Assembly: GCA_033026295.1 (NCBI GenBank)
Contig: CM065175.1
Span: forward strand, 21,772,837-21,836,836
Direction of reading: 5' to 3'
DNA: 64,000 nucleotides
Source: Channa striata
Taxonomy: Eukaryota > Chordata > Actinopteri > Anabantiformes > Channidae
The translations under genes were made by a program, and so were the position numbers. Positions 24,785 to 38,215 of this stretch are shown piece by piece (the first letter of the stretch is position 1; every line of letters begins with the position of its first letter). Under the pieces are notes generated by a model, which worked only from the letters and a program-made list of their open reading frames with translations, ran no database searches and had not been told where the DNA came from.

Positions 24785-27155
24785 CCATGGCATTTTTTCC
24801 ACCTTCGTGCGATGCCCTGCCATGTGTCTTGTCCCTGATGGAGGGAACGTGTGCCCGGCAGTATCCCTGTCTCGAGTTGGTTGGGTGTCGACTGAAAACG
24901 GAGGGTGGTCTGCAGTTGTGTGGGTACCTTTTCAGTCCAGGGGGTGAAATCTTTCTATTACAAGAGATCTCAAAAAACACTGCACCTCACTTACCTTGGT
25001 ATGCTGCATATGTTATACTACATAAAAAGAATACTGCAAATTGCTTTTATTATGACATATAATGCTTGAGTAATGCCTGATTGCGATATTCTTATAAGTA
25101 ACTATTTTAGAGTCAAAATAAGTATAACTGTAAAAATATTCTGTTTTGTCTTAAAACTTATCCGATTTTGAAAAATTGTTCTTGAGCCGACTTTTTTTTT
25201 TTTTGTTGTCCTATTTAAATGTGTTGTTCTTTAAATATATATATATGAAATATATATATGCGGAATATTTTATGGTGTATTTATTGAGAGTGCATTTAAG
25301 CGGCTGGAGTCTCCGCATCATTTTGCAACATGGTTGGGGTGCGGAACCCGGAGGATGAGGCCTTTAGTCCCTCTCCCTCCATGTTGACACCTTACTCTCC
25401 TAGACACGCAAGCACAACAATATGGAGGGGGGCGCGAGGTGGAGGAAAAGCAGGAGGTGGATTTGATAAAGTTCACATTTTTACACGTCAACTCCCTCTT
25501 CTCCTTTTCTTAACATTCTTCACCCTCCACTCTTCTTTTACCACCTGACGAGGCCAAACGCCAGCCCCCACATGTTGCAGCTCATCTCTGATGAAGGGAA
25601 CCATTTCTGAACCACACTGACTTGAGTGTCGAATAGCTGACTTTTTTTTTGTTTTGTTGTTGTTGTCTTTTTTTTTCCCAACCCGAGCTGCTTATTGGTA
25701 CGTTAGCCATGTAAATTCCCCGAGCCAGTAAAGGGCAGGTGAGAGAGCATTTAAAAACAGACAAAAAAAAAAAAAAAGAATGCCAGAGGAAGGAAGGAAG
25801 GAAGGAAGGATGTTGGAAAGGCTGAATAATTGGAATTGGGGTGAGAATGTGTAGCGACTCTTTCCTCTCCTGTCAAGTTGTTCTTTTGTTTTTCTTGTGC
25901 CAGAACATTTTACCGCAGGAACAGGTCTCATTCCAAGAGAAATGACATGTCTCAGCCTTAAATGTGTTCTTACATATGATCGTGACATTTATGTGACCTT
26001 GTACTGCCTGTGTTAGGTGGCCTACCTGTTAAACAAGCCTACGTACTTGATCTGCCCTCGTTTTCCCAACGGCGTCCTCCTCTCTTCTCGTGTAAACCAC
26101 TAACATTGCTACAGATCTTGGTGAACTCTGGTGTACGAACAAGTGCAAGCGTTGGAAAACGACACTGTCCATTTATACTGATGTCAGAGCAGAAGCAGGT
26201 CTGGGTCAAGTGGCATTCATTTGGGAACAATTCGTGGCAGTTGCTGCACCCAAGATGAGCAGCACTTTACTGCCTCGGGACAATTCCGATATTGTCATAG
26301 ATCCTGACGTGGCAACGCGTAATTTGCCTGAACTCATTGGCTGTTGTTCTGTTGTCGTACAGTCGATTGCTAATCCAAAGAACAGTGTTTTCAGATGCAG
26401 GTTGACCCAGGCCTGACGAGAACCAGGAAGTTCCCCAGAGTGCTGGATTACAGAGACCTGTGCCTGTATAATGAACCAAGGATGAACTATGTTTTGATGA
26501 ATTGCTGTTCTTTTCTTTTTACTTTCCTTTTTTGTTAAATTTCTGTTGGTTGTCCCTCACCCCAACGGAGGATCAGAGACATGGAGCTTTTGAGTGTTGT
26601 CACTCCTGTTCCAAAGCAAAGGTGCCCTTTCGCCCATTAAACCAAAAGGTTTGGTTTAGTACGTGTTTACTACCCATGGCTATCAGACGTTTAACCTGTT
26701 TCCATCCCATTAGCATTCCAATAACTACTTTGAACCAAATATTGCTGAAGAGATTAGGCTCCTGACGCCGACATTCGCTTGTACACACAGTGGTTTTTGA
26801 AGACAGATATTTGACGTTGGCCAAGGATCTAAAGCATTTTATGTGTAGGCTGATTGTTCAGATCATATTTTTCCAGTGTAGCATCACTCATGTCAGTCTT
26901 ATTTCAAACTAAAGATCTTGGGCTCTGATACCTCTGAGTGAGGCACCAGCAAACAGACGTACACGCTGAACAGTGAACCTTCACCACCGGATGATCCACG
27001 TCTCAGTCTCTCTATATGTTGCAAAGGCTCTGTTGTACCAACAGCTTGATTCCTTTCAGTTTTAATGTCTCTTTCTTTTGTAACTCTCTTACAGGTTGTT
27101 GGCATTTTAGTGTTGCTTTGCTTCAGTTTGAAGTGTATCTTTTACTAATACTTGC

Positions 27156-27161
27156 AATAAA
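27156..27161 (+). other. Candidate poly(A) signal AATAAA (distal, ago3)
   Basis: AATAAA followed within 40-80 nt by GT-rich sequence, as expected of a cleavage site. Beyond it the sequence has no feature tying it to ago3. Confidence 0.4.
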
Positions 27162-30100
27162 ATGCTTTGCTTTACCGCAGCGTCTCAGTGGGATGATGAT
27201 GGTTACGTGGCAGGAAATGTTTGTGATCACGTGTAGTTTGAGTTTTGCCACAGTTCCATTTAAATTGTGGAAAATATTAAAAATTGAAATCTGGCTTTTT
27301 CCTTCACTCCAGCTTACACTGGACGTTCATACAATTTTTTTAAACACTACAGTGGTTCTCCAAGGCTTCACCTTTGCAGAACCTGTCAGAACAGGAATTT
27401 TCAGACTTTGTCCACCACATGTAAACCACCAGCTGCTATTAAACTTGCGGCTGATTGCTGCATAGTAGCAGTAAATGAGTTTTCTAGTTTTTGAGCCATT
27501 TCATCACAATCCACATTCTATTTCCTTTCCATCTGTAGTCAGCTCTCATTTCCTCCCTGCGCCGAGTGGAAAAGAGCGGTGCATCAACAGCGCGCTGGGA
27601 AACCGGGCCAGTTTTAGTATGCATACAGTTTGGTTTGAGAATAATGAAGCTTGAAGGTTCAATCAGGAAGACTCAGTCACATTCAGCGAACTCAGGACAA
27701 TCACTCTTGGTTGAACCAGTCAAATTTTTCCACATCATCTTGTTGCTGTCATTTTTAAAACAGTTACTTTCAGTGCTGCTGTCAGCTGTCGTTTCAGTGT
27801 CAGAGTGATGCAACCCTCCTCCATCCAAGACAGCCCCGGTCCTCTCTTCAGAACCGGTACCTCCGGGTGCCTTCACAGGCATCCTAAGAAGCCAATGCTG
27901 CTCTTCACACACATACAGATCAGCATCTGGATTCTGTGTGGATTTTGGATCATAGAATGACTAGCTGTTTAAACACCAGAGACATTTTCAACTTTTGTGC
28001 ATTTTGAATTAAATACTGGAAAGTAATTTGTCTTTAAGCCTCAGTTTTTCCTGTCCGGATTTAAAATTTTATTTTTTTTAATTATGAACAAACCCTGCTT
28101 CCATCAATCTGCAGCTTGGTCATTCAACAGTTGTGGATCTAAATGTCATGAAAATCCATCAGTTAGTTTTAATTGGACTGACTTCCTTCATTTACCATTG
28201 CCACCACTGTAAGCATGGCTACAAGTAAGATATGGAAATAAAAAAAGAAAGCAAAAGGACTTACTGTATGTTACAGCATCTTGGAAAAAAGGTTTAAAAC
28301 TTCTTTGTATCTTTAGCTCTTACATTAGCTCTTACATAATGGTCACAGCAATAAAAACCACACCTTGGATTGGTGCTTTGTTTGACAGGAAAAGAATTTC
28401 AAATTAAAAGTCTTATTTACTGATTTATTCGGGTAAAGCTCCTTTAATCTTCAAATCTCATCAGCAATGCTGTGTTATTAAAAAAAGGGACTTACACGTT
28501 CACCTTACCTCAGTTTTATGGCATTAAAATGTAATGGTTTAATAAAATAGGTACAGGACTTGTACTGCAGTTTCATGCTTCACTTTGAATTCAGTCTGAG
28601 GTTGATGGCATTTGATTATTACATTAGTGCTAATCTTGGGTCATTGACGAAGGAAGAGCACATGCAGGACCTCGGGAACTCTAAAATGGCTCTACAGCAA
28701 TAAACTATCATGATGAGTTCGTAAGTCACTTTCCTCTAGTCCTTTAAAAATAGAACTCAACATGACTAGCAAGGAACACCTCATTTATTTTAGAGGAAGT
28801 TTCACGATGTTCTCACACACACGCTGCATGCAAAAAGTGAAAACACTGAAATGAACTCAAGTGTTTGCTGTGAGATACCCGGGCTGGGAGGAAGCAGGGC
28901 CTACCTGAAGAGCAGGGGGAGTGAGAGGCTTTTCACTCTCCTCTGATTACACCTCTTTAACTGTGGGCTTGAACAGATTGAGATATGAACACGTCCTTTC
29001 CTCCTCCGACATCCTGTTGCACCTGTTAGGCCAAGACAAAAGAAATGATATTTCTGCATTCAGTCCACAATCTCAGAGAATTCCCACACATCAACCTGAA
29101 CGGAGGTTTAATCAGCCACGGTAACTGAAAACACCTGCGTGTGTAAAGACGCCTCGAAAGGAAACGTCTTAATATCAGTTTTGTGAACAGGTTTTTATTA
29201 GAATAAAAATAAGATATGTTGGACACAAAAGGCTGAAGAACAGAATAGTACTGCCATTAGAAAACTATATAAAGTTGCCCCATTCCTCATTTTCTTTCAT
29301 CAGCATGAAATATATGACATGAATCTCATCCTAATTTATACATTATTAAAATTCATTCATTCATTTTTAAACCCCCTCCAGACTCGTGCCCTCACCTAAA
29401 CGCACTAGTATGCTCAGTATAACCAGAGGCCAAAGATATGCTGGGATTTTATAAAGGGAACAGTTATATTTTTATTGCTTATTTTTCCCTTAGTTCCAAA
29501 TCAATACTGTCTTGATCTGAAATCAATAGATTTATTAGGTGGAAATTGAAAAACTCTTTAAATAACTTGTTAAGTGTGTTTTAGGAGAAAAAGATGTTTT
29601 TTTAACCAGGTTAAGACTGAATATGTTAAATTTGGTTCAGTGGCAAAACATCTTGAGCTCTGGGGAACTGTCCTGTCAATGAACTGAGAAAACAAGTGAC
29701 AGATTATTTAAAAATCAATATAGTTATTTTAATTATTTAAATTTTAACAAAATGTTTGTATGATCATAATAGAAAAAAGAAGAAATTAAATATAACTAAA
29801 AAGCTGAACCTCTAATTTCTTTTTAAAATGCTTTGTGGAATGACACACAACAGAAACATAAAAACAAGAAATGAGGTGAAAAATCGCAGGTGGTGTAACA
29901 GTTCTGGCAGAAAAATAATAACACGACCAAACCAAACAAAACGCTTTAGAATTTTAATTCAGTCGTTTTCGTCTAGAGTCTGGGTTTTTTTTTTAAACAC
30001 ATCATCCCGGTGAAGTATGTGCTTGTGTTGTATTCAAACGGCAGTATGCTGTCAACATTAGTACACACCATTCTTTATAATACAACATCAACATTTCTTT

Positions 30101-33100
30101 GCAAGGAACCAGGGACACATTAGGTTACAGCACAGCGCAACGACAGAACAATAACCAACAGCAAGCGATGAGTGCTGAGCAGCCACACTTCCCATCATTA
30201 AAAACACGGAGAGATTTATGCTCTGTGAGAAAGCAGATGCTCTGCAGGGTGGGAGTCAGCACTGATTATGTTCACATCCTAACTGCCATAAACAGCGCGG
30301 TCCCCCTGCGCCCAGATGCACCCAGCAGACAAAATGATGGTGTTAATTTCCGTACATCATTTAAATAAGAGAGAAGCAGTGTTTAGGCAAAGAGACTTCC
30401 CTCTGTGGGCCTAAATGCAGCTGCCACAGCTTCCCCCTGCCTGAGAGCAGCACTCATCACTCGTGATGGCGCCGCAGCACTGTGACGAAACCCACTGTTA
30501 AAGGCTAAATCAGCACTGAATCACACGGGACGCTGACTAATCGGTGGAGTCGAAGCAGGGTCCACCTGCAAAAAGTGGTAAATAGACACACATGCAATGT
30601 CAGGCACTTGACAGGAACAATTAGACACCTGTTGCTGCTTTCAGACTGTTGAGTTTGCCACTTGGGGGCAGCAGAACACGCTTGAAACACAAGACTCACA
30701 CTGCACTGTTACATCATTTTGCACATTGCACAAGATTTTTTTTAATTATCATAATATTAAATCATCTTTAATAGAAGGCGTCTTAATCAGCACTTTTTCA
30801 AATAGAAAGGTAAAGACCTTTAAAGTTGCTTTGACTGAAAACTTAATTAATTTAAAGAATAAATAGGATCACAGTGCTACACAGTCACCTCGTTGATGTT
30901 CTTCTGCTCGTTTGCTCTGTCTCTTCTCGCTCTTTCCTCTCTCTCACCCTCGTCTCTGCAGGTCTACCTGATTAGTTAATTAGCCGCATCTGCAACGCCT
31001 TGACCTGGCAGCTACAAAAGAAGGAATTCGGAGGAGGAAAGAAAGAGCGGGGGTGCTTTGTTCAAGGTTGTTTTTGTTAGTGGCTGCAGGGATGTTGCTT
31101 CATAGAAGGTTCCGCGTGTTGACATTTGCAGTTTTGAAAGACATTTTGCACAGGCCACAAGCTCTAGGTGTTTTTTTTTGTAAAATTAGATCCTGAGAGC
31201 AAATAAGATCAGAAAAGACACTTTCACTGATGTCGACATGCTTATAAAAATAATATGAGCTAATCTGTTTGTTTACTTTCCCATGAAAATGATATTATAT
31301 TGAATTTGATGTCTTTTTTGGGGGGGCACAATCATCTTGGTCATTATGAATGCTGCACTTTTACCTGTCACCAGGAGTGGGAGCAGTTCACCAAGACAAA
31401 AATAAAATCCGGGATCTTCTGTCAGGCCTAAAAGTGCCACACGCACCTGACAGTGCACGTTAGAGCACGAAATCAGGGTGTGAGCTGAACTGAAATCAAA
31501 AATGATAAAAAGCATGTGTTGACATGGAAATCTGTGGGACGTTTCCCATAGATGGTGTGTCATTATAATTTCCAAAGTGTGGACTTCATTGTAGTTTTAG
31601 TCACAGACTGTAGATTTGTGACAGCGCTCTGTCTCGACTGGGACGTCTCCATTTAACCTCTGGTCTTGCTGCTTCTGGCAGGAGGGGGGCGATGCCGCCT
31701 TCTCCGCCTCATACTGTCGATGACAAATGACCTTGAAGCAGAGGGACTAATCGCAGACGTCAACCTGCACGAGCGGATCCCCCAGCTGCAGAAGCCCATC
31801 CCAGCTCAGGACTTGGCATCTGCCACACAGTCAGCAAAAATATTGATCTAATAACACCACGCTCTTTGTGTGTGTAAGCAAAGTTTGTGATTGATCGTCT
31901 GCAGGGAGGATCCTAAAGCTTCGAAGGGAAGCGATGAAGTTACTTAAATCTACTTTGCTGCATTTTGATTAAATATCATGAACAGTTTTTAAACTCCTGA
32001 GCCAAAATTACACACCTGTAAGGAATAAAGTGTAATTTTGGGATGTGTGCCTTATTTCCCTCTTGATGATGAGCAGATCTTTACTGTACCTCCCTCCTGT
32101 CATGTCCAGCAAATAAATGACTACAGCCGGCAGCTGGCAATGTTGCAGCGTGGGTAAAAAAAAACTTGTTCTGTGCTGGTTGTTGCAAGTTGGGTGTTTT
32201 CCAGCTATGAAAAGTTTGGTTATATTTCAGTTAATCTGTGATTAGCCTGAGACTGACAGTGAACTAAACGTTCAGTAAGCTTGGCCTAATAACTCACGAC
32301 TGTGAGAAAAGACATCTGTTCATTGAAATTACTTTATGATTAATGTTACTGTATGTATTATTTTAGTGCTATGAGCCCAAATTCAACAATGCTTGGTCGA
32401 TAAAACTCTTTTCTGACACGGCTACGTTTGTCAGACAAATCTGGCAGAAAATGAACCTTCTGCACACATACTGTATATGAAATTATTGTTTACTGTGTTC
32501 CTTGATTTAAAGCCATATATCTCAGTAAATAGATTCAAGATGATCATACAAATACTGCAAAACCACCAAACACAGGCACCAAAAGAGCAAAAACAGACAG
32601 AAAATATCAATAAACAGGCACAAAACTTTATATAAAAACACAGCCCCGATACAATAGACCAAAACCAGATGCCAGATGATAAAAAGTAAATGGCCCATGT
32701 TGGAGGGATAGAGTGTTTTCACATATTTGTGTCCATCTTCCCATAATTCATCCACGCTCTCCTCTTTACACTACTGTACACCAAGCTGAACTCTGATAAG
32801 CTACTGTAAACTAAACTGAGCAAAGCTCAGCTAATTGTCTCCTGCCTGTAACACTCAGTTATGCAAGTCCTATCTCCTCATCAAACTCCCCACAACTCTC
32901 TACAAGAGGGAAGATAAGCACATTTCCCCAAATGTCAGACCATTGCTTGAAGAGCTAAGGAGCTTACGCAAAATGTTCCGATTATGAAATTACCAACTCA
33001 GAGTCTCAAACTATAAATAGCCAGTCACGTTTATCCTCTAATCACACCCGGCCACCCATTCTCCTTTTGTTGGCCCTTCACTGCTTCCCATTTATAAGCG

Positions 33101-33301
33101 TGAATACATACAGTTCTGGCAAGGAAATCCAGCTATGATAAGAGTAATACGTCAGGAATGCAGAGAGAGCGAGAGAGAGAGAGACGCTGAATAACGGAGG
33201 GTCGGCAGCGAGAAAACAGGCTGCTGTTGTTTCTCATGGATGTGCCATGAGCACGGCTCTGTAAAGTGTGTATGTTCAGTGTGTCCCACACACAAGGCAA
33301 C

Positions 33302-33303
<2 letters not shown>

Positions 33304-33337
<34 letters not shown>
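33304..33337. repeat. (TG)17 microsatellite
   Basis: Uninterrupted TG run; a GA-rich tract lies nearby at 33160-33183. Confidence 0.95.
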
Positions 33338-33339
<2 letters not shown>

Positions 33340-33999
33340 AGACATAGAGATGCTGATAAGATAATATTGAGCTGTCAGGGATCTGCAGACCATCTCTTCA
33401 ATTTTATAGGTCATGTGAAGAGACGTTTCTAATAGTTTGTTCTTCCCAGTCATTATTCAGAACCATCCACATGTCAGTTCATCGAAAATCTGTTGATTAT
33501 TTATAATTACAGTGAAGTCCGATAAGAGGAACCTCTCCAATACTTGCCCAAGCGATACGGTTAACCACTATCACATTATTGTTTCTTGAGACACGTTATT
33601 GGGAACTAAGTGTGTTGGATAATCTCTGCAAGTTTGTTTGACTTTTTAAAAATATCTTTTCAACTTATGAATAAATACCCACAAAAGTGACAGTCCCTTC
33701 TCAGTCATACTTTGTGTTAATGAGCTAATTTTTGGATCCTAACAAGCATAAATGTGTGGTGACACCGTATCCGTTAAACATGAGCATGTTTTCATTGTCA
33801 TAGTGTAAATGTTAACAAGTACGGCTTCACCGAGCCACTGTGCCACTGTTAGAAGCTCTTAATCAGGTGTTTAATGTAACAGTAGCATTATTCTCGAGCC
33901 ATTTATGTGTCATAGAATAAAACCTGATTTGATTTTTTTTTCCTTTAGTTTTCTCTGCAACAGCTGGTTGAGGCCTATTCTACTGCAACCCAGAATGGG

Positions 34000-34300
34000 A
34001 TGTGTGTGTGTGTGTGTGTCTGTGTGTGTGTGTGTGTGTGTGTTCCTGTACTTACTACTCAGTGAGGACCAGATTTATTTATTTTTTACCAACAGATCAG
34101 GGACATTTTGGTGTTGTGGGGACATTTTGGCCGGTCTTTACAACTTCAAATGGACGTTCGAGGGTCCAGACTTGGTTTGGGTTCAAGGTACAAATTAGGA
34201 TTTGGTTAGGGTAAGGGGCTAGGGACTGCATTATGTCAATGACTGTGGAGAGTAGAGAGAGACTGTGAAATTCAATACTTTGTGGGGACTAATGGCTTCA
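34000..34300 (+). repeat. Teleost interspersed repeat with TG tract
   Basis: A TG tract (34000-34042) is followed by cagtgaggacc, ggggacattttggccggtct, acaacttcaaatgg, aaggggctagggactgcatt and atgtcaatga. I recognise this block order from a repeat found many times in fish genomes. The right boundary is approximate. Confidence 0.65.
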
Positions 34301-37300
34301 TAAAAGATGAGAGGACTATAAACACGTCTATCCCTTCTACATTTTCACACATCCTGCTTTACTTTTGTTTCCTAAAAAAAAACTGGGGACTGTACTTATG
34401 TAAAAAACAGCAACGTTTCAGCTGCAGATGGGGTGCTCTGAGTATTTATGGCAGCAGGACGCTGAATGATGGACTGATGAAAATACAGTGACAGCTTCAT
34501 CATAGCAAAGATGTCACCCAGTGAGGTGTTTTTAATAGACAACAAAGGAGGTGCTGTGACAGAAAAAAAAAGCTAAATCAGGCTTTAGCTCCCAAAAACA
34601 AGTTGTTAGGATCAGTTCGCTGATGGTTTTGCTCTCGAATTTGTTGACAAATATAAATATAGAACATCACCAGTTGTATTCTTTAAGATAAATGCCCTTT
34701 GTAGGAGCTTTAAGATTTCTTGAAACGCATTTTTCTTTGTGAAACCCAGCTTGGGGCCAGCTTCGGCGGAGGCTCTGCGGCTTGCAGGCTCAGCTCCACA
34801 TGATGGATGTGCCTGTGCTGCACCTCCATCTCCTCTGTGGTCTGATGGGAGGCAGATGAAAGCAAGGGAGCACAGGGTAGACTAACAATACAACGGGAGC
34901 AGTGCTAATGGGCTTGTGACTGAGGGGATTTTGGCAGAAATCTGAGTAAGGAAGCTGCTCTGTCCTCGTTTCATACTTACCCTGCCAAAAGTGCTCTTGA
35001 GAGGTATAATCTGCACATGATGATGCATATGCGTTATATATCACCCTCCTTTCCAACTTTGCGGACTTGTGTAAAGCGGATGTTTCTGTTTCATGTGGGA
35101 CAGGTGCGATGGAAGAGCAGGTGCAGCAGCAGTCAGACTTCAGCAATGGGTGATCTGTATTCCACTCCTGTCACTTGATTTTCATAATGTTTCATCATTG
35201 TCTTTTTCCACTTCAGGATAAAGCCTCAGGGACCTATAAGCTGTACCTACTATTCTTGTTTCTGTTTTAAGGTCGGGCAATATTGAGGACTTTTGTAGCT
35301 GCAAATGGAGCGACTTTTTTTTTGATTTATTAAAAAAATCACCACGGAAAGCAGAGATGATCCTCCCAAAGGCGCACGTATACCGTCATGGCAGATGTTC
35401 AATTGCCTTTTCCTCCCACACCCGATATAACTTGTCCTCCATTTGACCTCTGGTTCTTTGACTCTTTTTTTCCTCCATGTGGTCCAATGTAACTCTGCAG
35501 AGCACGGCCATTACAGTACAATGGGTTAGAGAGTTCATTTCGTATGTGGTGTGATGGGTGTAGTGTGACAGTTAACATCAGTGGAGTGCAGGATAATGTA
35601 TCCAGTGTTATCTTTCGCACACAATCTGCGGGGTCTGGATGAAAACCAAGAACACTTTAAAAAACAAAGGGAGGAAATCAAAACAAAACCAACATTAACA
35701 GGGATTCTAGGAAATGCATTTACCCTCCAAATTAGACGAGTTGAAAACACAGCACATCTACCAGGTTGCTTTCGACGCACGATCTGCGTGAAAAGAAAAA
35801 AAGGGCAGCACGGACGAGACTATGTTGACGTGCATCACAGGAACACACAGTGCTACTGAAGCCCAAGTTCAGCAGAAACATTGGAAAATTAGCAAAACAT
35901 GAGGAAATTGCAAGAAAAGCGTTGTTTGCACGAGTGGAACAAACTTGGTTATAATCACTGGCATCCTGAGACAGACAAAACCAACACAGGCAAACAGACG
36001 TTTTTCGTTTTTCTGGGCATTTTATGGGAGAATTGAAAAGCGTAAGCGCTTCAATCTCTCATCAAGTGAAGAAATACCTTATTTACTGTGACCTTTTAAA
36101 CAAACAGTTCATCACATCTACTACAGAAAATAACTCACTGTAGCAGAATGTGGCTCCTCGGTTAAGCCAGACGTCGATAATTGATTTATTTTTCCCTTCT
36201 GAAAAATTCTGAGCAAATGTTCTGCCCATAATTCAGGTGACTGGTGCAAAGTGGTCATGCACTGTGTGTACAGCGTCCTCCACGCCTGTCAGTCAAAGTA
36301 ACAGTGACACTAAAGCATCTTGAATGGGATACTATCTCATAAGATTATCATGCGTCATATCTGGATCATATCAAATCTCCAGATTGGAACCACTTTGATA
36401 CTAATTAAAACTGAGGTTAAGATGATTAATTTCAGAATTTGAATTTTACACACCTGGCATTTCTGGTTTCAAAAATGTTTCAGGATCTTGCTGAAAAGGA
36501 TCATGATTTGTATCAAAGATTTTATTTAATGTGGGAGTAAAACATGATTAAACTTATTGTGGATACTCGTTTACCTGTTCTGGACAAAGTGCAGAACAGT
36601 TAAATATCAGAGTAAAAATATGACTCTGCATTGTTCTGTCGTACATGTTTGTTTTTTCCCTGTAATAAAGCACTTTTTCCATCTCTTGCACTGACGGGGA
36701 AAAACCTTAACTATTCTGTGACCAGCAGATCCATAGCCGGATTGTAAAACCACAGACAGAGCTCAATGTCAGTAAACAACGAAAGCCGTTGTTCTGAGCA
36801 AAATGAGCTGTCATGGTCGCCTGTAATCTTTACCCCGACAACCTTACCACCGTAAAGGCTGTTTACCTCTCGTATACGTGCACGTCCTGACAGCTTTCTA
36901 GATCCACTGCTATGAATCTTCCTCGTCATGAAAATACTAGAAACATTGGGTTCCGTTTGAGCTGATAAGGGTGGTTAGGGTTTGTAGAAAGACTCTGGTT
37001 TGGATTATTTAGTAGCTGATCCACAACCCATATATCATGAGTATAAAAGATGAGCTGCATTGTTTGATCTGAGTAAAATCTCGGTAAATTAATATACATT
37101 TTTAGTTGTGAGGCTGCTGTAAGGCCACAGTTGCTGTTAATTTAACAGAAAAAACATTCAGAAAATTCCAAGTTCATTTCATTACACATAACAACTTTGT
37201 TGGATCAGTCGTCTGATAACTTCATATTTCTGATAAAATGCAATTTAAAACATATTTTTCTAAATTAGTTGAAATTATATGGGTATAGCAGTTATTGAAT

Positions 37301-37605
37301 CCATTATAAATCTCCAATTCAACTCTCATAAAAAATCTTTAGGTTCAAATTGTTTTGGTTATTCTAAAACACACTGTATAATACATCCATATTTGACATT
37401 AATGAAAGGTAAAAACTGGATATTTGATGACCCAGGACCAGAACAGATTTTTAACCAACATAACTGCATCAAAATCGTCACATCTGACAAAACATCCACA
37501 TTGGACCATTATCCACGGGTAATCTTTGGCCTAACCGTTTGTCATGTTACTTTCAGTCTCGCAGACTTTGTAAGTTCCTTTAAAGACCTAACATAACTTT
37601 GATTC

Positions 37606-37611
37606 TTTATT
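37606..37611 (-). other. Candidate poly(A) signal for the - strand Ig gene
   Basis: TTTATT on the + strand reads AATAAA on the - strand, about 545 nt beyond the stop at 38155. Confidence 0.4.
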
Positions 37612-38154
37612 TTGACTGATGATTTGTGAAGGATGAGGAACAATTTCACAGATAATCTATACTTCTGTGAGTCCAATTTCCTGGTAACTGCGACAGCGTC
37701 CAACACACTTTTACTTCTACTTAAGACTAACTGTTCATTCAACCTTTGAAACAGTAATTTCAAAGAACTGATCAACATCCAGAGTAGTAATAATAAATCA
37801 TCATCATGATAATAAATAATAAAATCACAACTCCATCTTTGTGAAAAAGTCATGTTCTCTTTACTGTTCAGAACATTACAGTGGAATGCATAGTTTGACA
37901 AAAGGTTTTACTATTAAATACAGCGTCAGGTGCAGCGGCTCAAAGACATCAGTGGCGGTTCAAGCTGAACGTCCATTTTTAGATGGACTTTTCACTCGCC
38001 AGCAAGCAGTTCACTCTTCACATTGTCCCAATGCAGTAAGGTCACGCTGCTTCACAGCACAGGAAGTTCCACCCTCATGGTCCAGTCCAATTCCCGTTCT
38101 GTCAGCCGAGATGTCTGAATAACAGCGCTGTGTGTTTATATTTTTTGTTCTATT

Positions 38155-38215
38155 TTAGATGGTGTCATCCACGTGTTCGTGCAGCCTCTCTCCCCTGTTA
38201 TTGTGCCTGTGTCTC
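38155..38215 (-). CDS. Exon 5: cytoplasmic tail and stop
   Basis: 61 nt. The acceptor follows tttcttttcag. Reads RHRHNNRGERLHEHVDDTI then TAA (38157-38155). The end D-T-I fits a class III PDZ-binding motif (acidic-X-hydrophobic). The phase 2 entry matches exon 4, which supports the pairing. Confidence 0.75.

Larger units (their letters stand above)
18712..27161 (+). other. ago3: Probable ago3 3' UTR and downstream region
   Basis: No coding exon is seen from the ago3 stop to 28 kb. Three canonical AATAAA hexamers on the + strand could end the transcript: 20175-20180, 21540-21545 and 27156-27161. The last is followed by GT-rich sequence and would give an 8.4-kb UTR. Which one is used cannot be told from sequence alone. 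The stretch contains a long GT/GA microsatellite and a 1.1-kb hAT-like insertion. Confidence 0.5.
28000..37605. other. Gene-poor intergenic region
   Basis: No exon with recognisable protein similarity was found on either strand. Open frames are short. AATAAA hexamers occur at 28350 and 28537. Microsatellites and a teleost repeat lie at 33.2-34.3 kb. A short open stretch at 31666-31851 has fairly codon-like composition, but I recognise no family in it. Confidence 0.5.

Noticed and set aside
31666..31851. Short open frame with codon-like composition
   Set aside because: No recognisable family, no clear splice partners; insufficient to call an exon.
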